Positions 1 through 6,563 of a stretch of 18,049 nt of DNA are shown here, piece after piece. Positions within the stretch are counted from its first letter, which is position 1, and each line of letters starts with the position of its first letter. Location of the stretch: assembly GCA_005777415.1 (NCBI GenBank), contig SXMI01000290.1, positions 1 through 18,049 on the forward strand, in the 5' to 3' direction. The stretch is from Actinomycetota bacterium. GTDB lineage: Bacteria; Actinomycetota; Acidimicrobiia; Acidimicrobiales; Microtrichaceae. The position numbers were made by a program, and so were the translations under genes. The notes beneath the pieces are model-generated. The model did no database searches and was not told the DNA's origin. It was given only the letters and a program-made list of their open reading frames with translations.

Positions 1-680
1 CCGCCGGGCTGGGGGTACAGGACCGCCGACATGAGGATGGCGGAGCGGAAGCGCTCGTCCACGCAGCAGGGGTGGAACAACTTGGCGTAGGTCGTGGCGC
101 CGCCGAGCGACAGGCCGGAGATGCCGAGCCGGTCCGGGTCGATCAGGCCCTCGAGCGCGCCGCCCGGCTGGTTCATGGCGAGCACCTGGTCGGTGACGAA
201 GCGGACGTCGGCGGGCTGTTGCACGACGTCGCCGACCTGGCGCTGCTCGGGGGGGATCGCGTCGGTGGTGAGCGGGAAGTTCGGTGCCACCACGACGTAG
301 CCGGCCCGGGACCAGGCCGACAGCAGGTCAGTGAACTTGCCTGAGTTCCCGGCCAGGCCGTGGGCGTGGACGATCATGGGGAACGGTCCGGGTCCGCCCG
401 GGATGTGGATGTCGGTCGGCAGGACCCGCCCGGGCGTGGTGCCGGTCGGCCGTGACGGATCGGTGAACACCTCGGTGCGCATGGTGGTGGTGCCGTCTCC
501 CGTGCTGATGGTGGTGGGTGGAGCTGTCGAGGTCGGTGTCGCCGTCGGGTCGGGGGCAGTCCCCGGGGTGCCTGACCCGTCGGGATCCCCGGCGCCGCCG
601 CATGCTCCGGCGAGGACGACCAGCGCCGCGACCTGTGCGGCGATCAGGACGACACCGGCGGTCCTGCGGGTACTCGGCAT
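1..680 (-). CDS. Dienelactone-hydrolase/PAF-acetylhydrolase-like lipoprotein (3' end cut by window)
   Basis: About 226 residues are visible; the C-terminus lies beyond the window edge. The N-terminus (MPSTRR, then a hydrophobic stretch to about residue 26) ends in a lipobox-like LAGAC with C27 as the likely lipidated Cys, so the protein should be exported and membrane-anchored. A Thr/Pro-rich linker (about 36-66) follows. The alpha/beta-hydrolase fold then begins: HAHGLAGN (105-112) fits the oxyanion-hole region, and GLSLGG (189-194) is the nucleophile elbow with S191. The acid and His of the triad would be in the missing part. The pattern matches the dienelactone hydrolase/platelet-activating-factor acetylhydrolase group; the substrate is unknown. 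The ATG at 680 is chosen because it precedes the signal peptide and has TAGTCT six bases upstream. It follows the 690-1070 gene by 9 bases, so it may be read both from its own promoter and by read-through. Confidence 0.8.
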   Translation of the reverse strand, partial: MPSTRRTAGVVLIAAQVAALVVLAGACGGAGDPDGSGTPGTAPDPTATPTSTAPPTTISTGDGTTTMRTEVFTDPSRPTGTTPGRVLPTDIHIPGGPGPFPMIVHAHGLAGNSGKFTDLLSAWSRAGYVVVAPNFPLTTDAIPPEQRQVGDVVQQPADVRFVTDQVLAMNQPGGALEGLIDPDRLGISGLSLGGATTYAKLFHPCCVDERFRSAILMSAVLYPQPG

Positions 681-686
681 CTCGGG

Positions 687-692
687 AGACTA
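687..692 (-). promoter_or_regulatory. Leaderless -10 element for the 680 lipoprotein gene
   Basis: On the minus strand TAGTCT lies six bases before the ATG at 680. The TAG of this hexamer is also the stop codon of the upstream 690-1070 gene. No clear -35 was found. Confidence 0.4.
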
Positions 693-1070
693 GGCCGGTC
701 GGCGGGAGCCACAGGCCGTCGGCTCCTCACCCAGCGTGAACACCCAGGCGCTCGACAGGTCCGGCCGGTAGACCTTCAGGATCCGCCATCGCAGGCTGGC
801 CTCGACCAGGGAGTCACCCTCCCGGTCGAGGGCTCGGCGCACCCGGTCGGGACGGTGGTTCCAGAAGTGGCACCGACGACCGTCCAGGTCGAACGAGATG
901 CGTCCGTCCGGCTCGACCGTGCAGTGGTCGACGAGTCGGGTGAGGTCACCTGGATCGGTCTCCTTCGAGGCCAGGCGCACCTGGATGAAGTGCGGGTCGT
1001 GACCGTCTCGGTAGGAACCGCAGGATGCGGGCACGCCGGGATCGTCGATGCGCTGCTCGTCCACGTTCAT
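690..1070 (-). CDS. Small soluble protein of unknown function (126 aa)
   Basis: I do not recognise a family. The reading frame extends further upstream, but the ATG at 1070 is preceded by a strong ribosome binding site (AGGAGG, nine bases before the start), and the extension looks non-coding. The 126-residue product has no signal peptide or membrane segment. It is rich in Arg and Asp, with aromatic and His residues in the middle (CHFWNHRP near residue 70) and Cys residues at the start, middle and end. The stop codon lies inside the putative -10 of the next gene, the 680 lipoprotein. Two hairpins at 1164-1218 separate it from the VWA gene, so it is probably transcribed on its own. Function cannot be inferred from the sequence. 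Confidence 0.6.
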   Translation of the reverse strand: MNVDEQRIDDPGVPASCGSYRDGHDPHFIQVRLASKETDPGDLTRLVDHCTVEPDGRISFDLDGRRCHFWNHRPDRVRRALDREGDSLVEASLRWRILKVYRPDLSSAWVFTLGEEPTACGSRRPA

Positions 1071-1163
1071 CGCTCGGCCTCCTGTGGCGTGGTGGTGTCT
1101 CGTCGGACTGATCCGGTGCGGTGGTCGCTCCGTCTGCGAGCCCCGTCGGCATCGGCAGGGTGC

Positions 1164-1218
1164 CGGGCCCGGGGGAATGGGGCGACCCCCGGGCCCGACG
1201 CCGCCGGCGGACCGGCGG
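1164..1218 (-). terminator. Paired hairpins after the VWA gene
   Basis: Two perfect inverted repeats follow the VWA stop codon (1219-1221). The first, 1201-1207 with 1212-1218, has a 7-bp stem and a 4-base loop and touches the stop. The second, 1164-1175 with 1186-1197, has a 12-bp stem (CGGGCCCGGGGG) and a 10-base loop. There is no U-tract. They probably act as a factor-assisted or U-less terminator. Confidence 0.55.
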
Positions 1219-1992
1219 TCAACTCCGGCGCGAGTTGCGGTCCGACTCCGCTGGCTTCTCCTCTCCCCAGAGATCCAGATTCGAATCGGTGCGCCCGCTC
1301 CGGTGCTGCTCACGAACCATCCCAGAGGCATGTGACAGCGACTGGAAGGCCATGTCGCAGCCGAGGGCGTCGGCCCGGAACGCCTGCACGTTCCCGGCGC
1401 GGTAGCCCAGGGCGCCCGCCTCGCCGTAGACGTCCAACGCGGCGCTCAGGAACACGAACGTCCACCCCGCGGACTCGCGTTCGGTGATGAGATCCCGGAT
1501 CCCGGACACCGTGCACTCCCGACTGTGGTTCTCGTGACCGTCGGTGATCGAGACCACGACCACCCCCTCGGCCGGCAGGCCGTGGGCGGCCCGCTCCTGT
1601 TCCCGACGGCGGGCCATGGCGATCACCCGGCCCGTGGCGTCGAGGAGCGGGGTCGCGCCCCGGGGGATGAACCGGTCCCGGCCCAGGGGACGGATCCCGG
1701 CGATCGGCGCGGCGTCGATCACCACCTCGTGGGCGTCCTGCGAGTCGAACTGGACCAGCGTCAGCACGGCGTCGTCGCCCGAACGCTGCTGGTCGGCCAG
1801 CCAGGTGTTGAACCCGCCGACGACGTCGTCGGCGAGCGTCTCCATGCTCCCGGAGCGGTCGAGCAGGATCACGAAGTGTGTGGCGGTCCCGCCGCTGCGG
1901 CCGCGTTCCGCCTGCCTCTTCCCGTTGCTCTTCCCCTGCTGCTTCGACTTCTTCGACTTCTTCGGCTTGCCGCCGGTCTGCTGCTGGTCCAT
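1219..1992 (-). CDS. von Willebrand factor A (VWA) domain protein with Lys-rich N-terminus
   Basis: A 257-residue product. The ATG at 1992 is chosen because AGGAGG lies eight bases upstream. Residues 9-32 form a Lys/Ser/Gly/Gln-rich tail (KPKKSKKSKQQGKSNGKR) that could bind nucleic acid or an acidic partner. The VWA domain runs from about 38 to 215. It has a complete metal-ion-dependent adhesion site: DRSGS at 45-49, T114 in GATPL, and D151 in TDGHEN. There is no signal peptide or membrane segment, so it should be cytosolic. Bacterial VWA proteins of this kind usually bind a partner through the metal site, often as part of AAA-ATPase or Ter-type stress modules, but no such partner is adjacent. 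A 38-bp element upstream (2109-2146) is shared with the ARPP-1 gene at 10583-11518. The leader contains a further hairpin at 2081-2100. Confidence 0.85.
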   Translation of the reverse strand: MDQQQTGGKPKKSKKSKQQGKSNGKRQAERGRSGGTATHFVILLDRSGSMETLADDVVGGFNTWLADQQRSGDDAVLTLVQFDSQDAHEVVIDAAPIAGIRPLGRDRFIPRGATPLLDATGRVIAMARRREQERAAHGLPAEGVVVVSITDGHENHSRECTVSGIRDLITERESAGWTFVFLSAALDVYGEAGALGYRAGNVQAFRADALGCDMAFQSLSHASGMVREQHRSGRTDSNLDLWGEEKPAESDRNSRRS

Positions 1993-2080
1993 CTGGTCGG
2001 TCCTCCTGTTCGGACTGTCGGGCCCTGCCCGGCTCTCTGACTGCCGGGCCGTCCCCGGCTCGACGGCGATCTGCCGTCCG

Positions 2081-2100
2081 GGGGTCGATCGAGCGACCCC
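2081..2100. other. Inverted repeat in the VWA 5' leader region
   Basis: GGGGTCG at 2081-2087 pairs with CGACCCC at 2094-2100 around a six-base loop, about 90 bases before the VWA start. It could be an operator or an RNA leader hairpin. GACGGC/GCCGTC, a second small inverted repeat, lies next to it at about 2062-2078. Confidence 0.35.
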
Positions 2101-2108
2101 GCACCGGA

Positions 2109-2146
2109 GGAGTCGGGGCGTCCGCTCGTGTGACACCCCGGCCCGG
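2109..2146 (-). promoter_or_regulatory. Shared 38-bp upstream element, copy A (VWA gene)
   Basis: This 38-bp stretch matches 11596-11633 at 33 of 38 positions. The core GCTCGTGTGACACCCC (2124-2139) is identical and contains the odd palindrome GTGTGACAC. Both copies lie upstream of a minus-strand gene in the same orientation (117 bases before this start, 78 before the other), which suggests a common operator or alternative-sigma promoter. Confidence 0.5.
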
Positions 2147-2180
2147 ACGGGTGCCGGTCGGCGTCGTCACGGCCCTGGGC

Positions 2181-2222
2181 CACAATGAGGCCGGGACCGA
2201 ACCCGGAACACCGGGAGTTCGG
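2181..2222 (+). promoter_or_regulatory. Putative -10 and leader hairpin before the clamp-like fusion gene
   Basis: CACAAT at 2181-2186 is an AT-rich hexamer in otherwise GC-rich DNA and fits a -10 box. Just downstream, CCGAACCCGG (2197-2206) pairs with CCGG-GA-GTTCGG (2211-2222) around AACA with a two-base bulge. This would form a stem in the transcript leader 11 bases before the GTG at 2234. Confidence 0.35.
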
Positions 2223-2233
2223 GCTCCGGACCG

Positions 2234-3952
2234 GTGGTGTCCGGGGGAGACGAGGGGAAGCGAGCCGCAACGGTGCACGACGACGAGTTGCCGCCAGACG
2301 ACCAGATCGCCGAGTTCGAGATCGGCGAGGACGAGTGGCGCACGGTGGTCAGCCGTCTCCTGGTCTCGCTCGGGGACGACGAGCGGTCACCGACCGGCGG
2401 CCTCCACCTGGTCGTCGGCGGTGGTCGACGGCGCTGGGCGGCCACCGACGGCTCGCACCTGTTCGTGGTGGACGGTGCGGTCGACCACGGCAACGGTACG
2501 TTCCTGGTGCCACCCAGACTGCTCGAGGCGTGGCCGGCACTCGCAGGTGATCGTGGGGTGGTGACGCTTCAGGTGCCGGTCGTGCCGGACCCGGACCTCG
2601 ACTCGGCCCGACTCGTCGGTGCCTCCGGGTCCAAGCTCACCGTGGACTGCACGATCGGGTCGGATCTGGACGTCGACGCGATCGTCTCCGCCCAGCGGGA
2701 ACTGGAGCGCTACGACTGCGTGGTCGACGCAGCCGAGCTCGAGACCGCGATCCGGGTCGTGAGTCGCCCGCCGGCGGTGATCCTGGACGAGGACGACTTC
2801 GTGCTGCCGATGATCTGGTTCGGGTGCGGCCGCACCCGGGTGAGCCTCAGCGTGCTCTGGGGAGAGCTCGGTTCCACGACCTTCGACCTGCGGACCCCGT
2901 CACCGGGGCGGTCCTCCCTGCCGGTGTCGCCGTCGTCCCTGCGGGCCCTGGTCGCCGCGCTGGGCGAGGGTGAGGTCCGGCTCTCCTTCCCGGCCGATCG
3001 GTCCCAGGGGTTGCTCGTCACCCAGGACGACCTGGTGGGCCTCCTCATGCCCTTGGACGCCGACGGGTTCGTGCGTGACCACGTGGAGTCGCAGCTCGCC
3101 GAGCTGTTCGGCGACGAGGTCCGGCACCGCGACGTGGACGGCGACTACGTGCTCGCCACCGATGGTGTCCCGGTGTACGCCCGTCTGGTTCCGACCGACG
3201 GGTTCTCGTGGTTGCAGATCTTCGCCCAGGTCCTGACCGGGGTGGACGAGGAGGACCCCGACCTGCTGGCCGAGATCAACCAACTGAACGTGGCGACACC
3301 GCTCGCCAAGATCTCGGTCGAATCGGGGACGGTGGCGGTCCAGGGTGAGCTGGTCGCCGAGACGCTCGACGACGCCGAGGTCGTGACCCTGTACGAGCGG
3401 GTCCGCCGGGTCGCAGCCGACCTGGGCCCGGCGCTGGCGGTGCGCTTCGGAGGCCGACCGGCCGTGCCGGGCGAGGAGTTCCGATGGGCCCACTACGAGC
3501 AGACGGTGCTGCACGCCGAGCTGGATGCCGGCTCCTGGAGCCGGCTGAACGGCCCGGACGGTCTGGCCGCGTGGCCGTTCGACTCGCCGGTGTTCGTGGT
3601 CACCGCCGCCAATCCCGCCGGTCGGATCCGGTCCGACGGTGAGAACGCCGTGGCGAACGCCCGGCTCGCCGCAGCCCTGGTCCGGTCCCGGGCCGGCTTC
3701 TGTCGGGCGCTGGGGACCAGTGGCGACGGCACCCACCGGGAGGAGAGCTTCCTGGTCTGGGGGGTGACGGTCGAGACGGCGGTCGAGGTCGCCGCCGAGT
3801 TCGGCCAGGACGCCATCTTCGAGTTGACCGCCGACCAGATCTCGGTGGTCGGCGTTGCCGTGGCCCGCCGTTCCCGGCGGGGACGCCTCGACCTTCCCAG
3901 CGATCCCGTTGCTCCCACCGGTCCAGCGGACCCGGAGGACCCGTCGGAGTGA
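2234..3952 (+). CDS. Sliding-clamp-like / YbjN-like / DUF3293-like fusion protein
   Basis: A 572-residue product with three modules. Residues about 35-275 resemble domains 2 and 3 of the DNA polymerase III beta clamp. The region TGGLHL...ATDGSHLF (70-77)...LVPPRLLEAW...VTLQV follows the clamp pattern of domain 2, and a second block ends in LLVTQDDLVGLLMPLDADG (270-278), like the clamp's C-terminal MPMRL strand. Residues about 280-405 (FVRDHVESQLAELFGDEVRHRDVDGDY..., ending before FGGRPA) look like a YbjN/type-III-chaperone-like domain. Residues about 415-552 match DUF3293: a Y..T opening, FVVTAANPAGR, ENAVANARLAAAL, ESFLVWGV, FGQDAIFEL. It is soluble, with no signal peptide. Two GTG codons sit at the chosen start; GTG 2273 (residue 14) is an alternative with a purine-rich stretch upstream. 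A clamp-like protein without domain 1, joined to these modules, is not an architecture I know. Role unknown; DNA association is an inference. Confidence 0.8.
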   Translation: MVSGGDEGKRAATVHDDELPPDDQIAEFEIGEDEWRTVVSRLLVSLGDDERSPTGGLHLVVGGGRRRWAATDGSHLFVVDGAVDHGNGTFLVPPRLLEAWPALAGDRGVVTLQVPVVPDPDLDSARLVGASGSKLTVDCTIGSDLDVDAIVSAQRELERYDCVVDAAELETAIRVVSRPPAVILDEDDFVLPMIWFGCGRTRVSLSVLWGELGSTTFDLRTPSPGRSSLPVSPSSLRALVAALGEGEVRLSFPADRSQGLLVTQDDLVGLLMPLDADGFVRDHVESQLAELFGDEVRHRDVDGDYVLATDGVPVYARLVPTDGFSWLQIFAQVLTGVDEEDPDLLAEINQLNVATPLAKISVESGTVAVQGELVAETLDDAEVVTLYERVRRVAADLGPALAVRFGGRPAVPGEEFRWAHYEQTVLHAELDAGSWSRLNGPDGLAAWPFDSPVFVVTAANPAGRIRSDGENAVANARLAAALVRSRAGFCRALGTSGDGTHREESFLVWGVTVETAVEVAAEFGQDAIFELTADQISVVGVAVARRSRRGRLDLPSDPVAPTGPADPEDPSE

Positions 3953-4003
3953 TCGCGACCGGCCGATCGCTCGGGGTGCCGTGTCACTGTCACAGGCGTC
4001 TGC

Positions 4004-4009
4004 GACGAT
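4004..4009 (+). promoter_or_regulatory. Putative leaderless -10 before GTG 4016
   Basis: GACGAT lies exactly six bases before GTG 4016, with GTGTCACTGTCACAG just upstream at 3981-3995 in the -35 zone. Nearly the same string precedes the 8173 start. Confidence 0.35.
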
Positions 4010-4015
4010 GCCTGC

Positions 4016-4279
4016 GTGAGGAAGCGCCCCGACAACCCGACCGGAATCCCGACCGACAACCCGACCGCCAACCCCGGCGGCCGGCGACCCGCACTCCCGG
4101 GTCACCGGTGCCATCTCATCGACATCCGACTCGTCGACCGGCTCCCGTTGCCGGGTGTCCCTTCGCTCGACCCGGATCGGGGGTCCCTCGGGCCTCGGGG
4201 CGGCGGCACCGCAGTTGTGGGCGCAGTGGACAGGCCCTGGCGGGCATGTTCGGTGCGACGGCCGGGGCGGCGGTCCTGA
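4016..4279 (+). CDS. Possible small Pro-rich protein upstream of the sigma-like gene (87 aa)
   Basis: A doubtful ORF. In its favour: a GACGAT hexamer six bases before the GTG, as at several other starts in the window, and third codon positions mostly G or C over the first half, better than the competing frame. Against it: the product (DNPTGIPTDNPTANPGG at the start, Arg/Pro/Gly-rich later) matches no family known to me, and the second half loses coding bias. It contains a short imperfect repeat of CCCGACCG units at about 4031-4075. It overlaps the proposed sigma-like start at 4246 by 34 bases. It could be a small leader protein, the true N-terminus of the sigma-like protein joined by a frameshift, or chance. 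Confidence 0.3.
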   Translation: MRKRPDNPTGIPTDNPTANPGGRRPALPGHRCHLIDIRLVDRLPLPGVPSLDPDRGSLGPRGGGTAVVGAVDRPWRACSVRRPGRRS

Positions 4280-4992
4280 GCGCCGCCCGGAGATCGTCCG
4301 AGCCCGGAGCCGACGGCTCGGACGACCGATCAGTCGGCCGACACGGGGACGGTGGTCCGGGCGATGCCGTTCTCGCTGTCTTCGAGGGGCCTGAGCGCGC
4401 TCGGATCATCCAGCGCATGGCCCACCAGTACCGCGTTGCCCCTGATGTCGCCGAGGAGTGGTGTCAGGAGGCGTACATCAAGCTCCACGCCTACTTCTCG
4501 GTGCCGGGCCGCAGCGCACCTGAAGATCCGGTCGGCTACGTCATCACAACCGTCCGCAACGTGGCCAATGGCGCGTGGCGGCGGGCGGACAGGGACCCGG
4601 AGGTCCTCGTCGACGAAGCACCCGTCGTCGACCAGCCCGAGGATCCGTGGCCGTTGGGCGACCGCCACGACGGCGACCCGGTCCGGATCGAGCTCGAACT
4701 GGAGGCGCAGCGGCAGGGGTGGCAACCGTGGCTGCTGTCGGCCACGCTCAGCTTCGTGACCCTGGCGACCGCCGACGGCCCGCTCAACGGGCTCCCGAGG
4801 CCTCGTGCCGAAGCGCTCCAGGTCCTGGGCTGGCAGGCGCTCCACCTGGCCGGACGGGGGGAGCTGTGCGTGACGGACGCCCCGGCGAACGTCCGCCAGA
4901 ACCGGAGCCGGGCCATCCGTCGGATCGTGTCCGAGGTACGGGCCGCGTACGAACGCGCCGCCGAACGTGGTGAGGTGGAACCTCGTGGATGA
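4246..4992 (+). CDS. Divergent sigma-70-like (ECF-type) protein
   Basis: A 248-residue product from ATG 4246; the frame is open upstream but that part is Arg/Pro-rich and looks non-coding. Residues about 46-118 read like sigma-70 region 2: ERARIIQRMAHQYRVAPDVA, EEWCQEAYIKLHAYF, then PVGYVITTVRNVANGAWRRADRD, matching the family's pattern of an acidic core-binding helix followed by a basic -10-recognition helix. Region 4 is hard to see. The C-terminal DAPANVRQNRSRAIRRIVSEVRAAY resembles the end of region 4.2, but the first helix of a normal helix-turn-helix is unclear and the spacer is unusually long (about 100 residues). It may be an ECF sigma factor of an unclassified group or a sigma-derived regulator. 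The start is uncertain, with no good ribosome site. The next gene overlaps by eight bases (GTGGATGA), implying translational coupling, so the 4985 protein is a likely partner. Confidence 0.65.
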   Translation: MFGATAGAAVLSAARRSSEPGADGSDDRSVGRHGDGGPGDAVLAVFEGPERARIIQRMAHQYRVAPDVAEEWCQEAYIKLHAYFSVPGRSAPEDPVGYVITTVRNVANGAWRRADRDPEVLVDEAPVVDQPEDPWPLGDRHDGDPVRIELELEAQRQGWQPWLLSATLSFVTLATADGPLNGLPRPRAEALQVLGWQALHLAGRGELCVTDAPANVRQNRSRAIRRIVSEVRAAYERAAERGEVEPRG

Positions 4993-6439
4993 GGGCAGCT
5001 GGATCTACGACCCCGGAGTGGGGCAGGCCCGGTCGCGCGCTGCCGAGGTCCACGTGGCGCCGGATGGGTCCGTCGACCTCGACTTCGACGTGCCCGGCCC
5101 GGCCGGGACGGCCGTGGTGTCCTTCCCCGACGGGAGCAGTTGGACGGTGGACGAGGCCGACCCGTCGCGACTGGTGGCGATCCACCTGCCGGATCGAACC
5201 GATCGCGCCTGGCGGATCGTGAGGCGACTGCTCGGTCCGGGGGCCGATGAACTGCAGGCCCGAGCCGAGTTCGGTGACGACGACGCACCCCGGCGGCGGT
5301 CCGCCGATCGGACACCCCCTCGTCCGTATCGGACCCCGGTCCGCCGGTCGGGCGGTCCGATGGAGCTGGCGGCCCTCGCCGGGGCGATGGTCGTGTCCGC
5401 CGATGTGTCCGCCAGCCGGTCCGAGCCCCTCCTGGTGCGCATCGCTGCCGCGGTCACGCTCGCCGGTCAGCTGCGGTTCGTTCCCGAGCTGGACGTGTTC
5501 GACCCCGTGGACGGACCGGCGCTCGACATGGCCGAAGGGCTCGCCCCCCTGGTGCGACCCGAGCAGCTCGACCTCCTGCGGGAGGATGTGCGCGAGGAGT
5601 TGTCGGTGGCGATCACCCGGGTCGCCGGTGATCGCCCCAACCTCGGGAACCTCGCCCGGCGACTGCTCGATGGTACGGGCGTCGACGACGCGATCGGACC
5701 GGAGAGCGGGTCGGACCAGTTCGCCGTGGCCGCCATGATGGCTGACTTCCCGGAGAGTGACTTCCCGGCGTTCGAGTACCGGGATGGGTTCCCGGACTTG
5801 GCTGCGGCCGTCCGGGCCGGTTCCGAGTGGCCCCGGGTGCAGACGGCGGAGCTGCTCGTCGAGCAGCCCGACGGGAGCCAGGAGGCCCACGCCGTGTCCG
5901 TCGAGTGGGTCGAGGACCTGCTCCTGCGTGTCGCCGTCCCCGCCTCGGTCGACGTCGAGTGGATCGGGGTGCTCCGCGCCTCCGACCTGCTCCAGATGGC
6001 CTTCGCCCCCGTTGCGGAGTCGACCGGCCTCCGGCTGGCCCCCGGGGCGCCCGACGGCGGCTCACGGTCGGCCGCCATCGTCGTTCCGTCGGGCTACTCG
6101 GTGTCGGATCTGCGCTTCGTGGCCGGATCGGCCGGTTCGTCGGCCGGTTCGTCGGTCGATGGGACGGCGGCGTCCGCGGCCGAGCGGTTCCGCGAGGCGG
6201 TCGAGTCAGGCCGGTCCGCCGCCCAGCTGACCCGGGCTGCGCTCAGCGAGCAGCCCGGGGAGTGGCCTCCCGAGGTGGAGTCCGCGTGGGAGGAGTGCGC
6301 CCGGGCCTGGGGCGCTGCGGATGACCCCAGCCGGCGGAAGCTCGCCTCCATGTACGCCTCGGGCATCCGGCGGGCGATCGTCGACCCGCGTCTCGGCCTT
6401 CCCGATCGAGTCGCGCTCGACCTCATCAACTGGGGCTGA
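4985..6439 (+). CDS. Orphan 484-aa soluble protein coupled to the sigma-like gene
   Basis: GTG 4985 is chosen over GTG 4967 because GAGGTGG lies six bases upstream and the start then overlaps the sigma-like stop by eight bases. I do not recognise the family. The N-terminus (DEGSWIYDPG... to about residue 85) is rich in beta-type sequence. An Arg/Pro linker (about 100-122) follows, then a helical part (about 125-235), a second beta-rich segment around EYRDGFPDLA...EWVEDLLLRVAVPA (about 255-320), a Gly/Ser linker (about 380-395), and a C-terminal helical part. There is no signal peptide or membrane segment. Being encoded directly after and coupled to a sigma-like protein makes a regulator of that protein plausible, but no zinc anti-sigma motif or transmembrane anti-sigma helix is visible. 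Confidence 0.65.
   Translation: MDEGSWIYDPGVGQARSRAAEVHVAPDGSVDLDFDVPGPAGTAVVSFPDGSSWTVDEADPSRLVAIHLPDRTDRAWRIVRRLLGPGADELQARAEFGDDDAPRRRSADRTPPRPYRTPVRRSGGPMELAALAGAMVVSADVSASRSEPLLVRIAAAVTLAGQLRFVPELDVFDPVDGPALDMAEGLAPLVRPEQLDLLREDVREELSVAITRVAGDRPNLGNLARRLLDGTGVDDAIGPESGSDQFAVAAMMADFPESDFPAFEYRDGFPDLAAAVRAGSEWPRVQTAELLVEQPDGSQEAHAVSVEWVEDLLLRVAVPASVDVEWIGVLRASDLLQMAFAPVAESTGLRLAPGAPDGGSRSAAIVVPSGYSVSDLRFVAGSAGSSAGSSVDGTAASAAERFREAVESGRSAAQLTRAALSEQPGEWPPEVESAWEECARAWGAADDPSRRKLASMYASGIRRAIVDPRLGLPDRVALDLINWG
6131..6154 (+). repeat. Perfect 12-bp tandem duplication inside the 4985 gene
   Basis: GCCGGTTCGTCG occurs twice in a row and encodes the Ala-Gly-Ser-Ser linker of the orphan protein. 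As an in-frame 12-bp repeat it could vary in copy number without breaking the gene. Confidence 0.6.
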
Positions 6440-6465
6440 GCCCGTCCCCTCGGGCTGAGCCCGTC
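6433..6465. repeat. 14-bp direct repeat at the 3' end of the 4985 gene
   Basis: GGGCTGAGCCCGTC occurs at 6433-6446 and again at 6452-6465. The first copy contains the TGA stop of the orphan gene (6437-6439). Each copy includes the near-palindrome GGGCTGAGCCC. It looks like a small local duplication. Confidence 0.55.
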
Positions 6466-6484
6466 TCCCGGGGTTGCTTGCGCC

Positions 6485-6554
6485 CCCGGGCCTGGTCGCG
6501 GCCCGGGCAGGCGCGCCCGCCACGGGGCGCTCCCCGACCCGCCCGGTGGTCGGG
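6485..6554. terminator. Paired hairpins between convergent genes
   Basis: CCCGGGCC (6485-6492) pairs with GGCCCGGG (6500-6507) around a seven-base loop. CCCGACC (6533-6539) pairs with GGTCGGG (6548-6554) around eight bases. They sit between the plus-strand orphan gene (ends 6439) and the minus-strand DUF4265-like gene (ends 6564), so they probably terminate both. No U-tract. Confidence 0.55.
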
Positions 6555-6563
6555 CCTGCTGGT

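Noticed and set aside
4031..4075. CCCGACCG-type short repeats as a possible CRISPR or iteron array
   Set aside because: The units are only 8-12 bases, imperfect, and without spacers; they fit a Pro/Asn/Thr-rich coding stretch or simple local duplication.
2900..4114. 404-codon open frame on the minus strand
   Set aside because: It is antisense to the clamp-like fusion, rich in Gly/Arg/His/Gln, with no recognisable domain.
4784..5890. 368-codon open frame on the minus strand
   Set aside because: It is antisense to the sigma-like and orphan genes; its composition is typical of an antisense frame.
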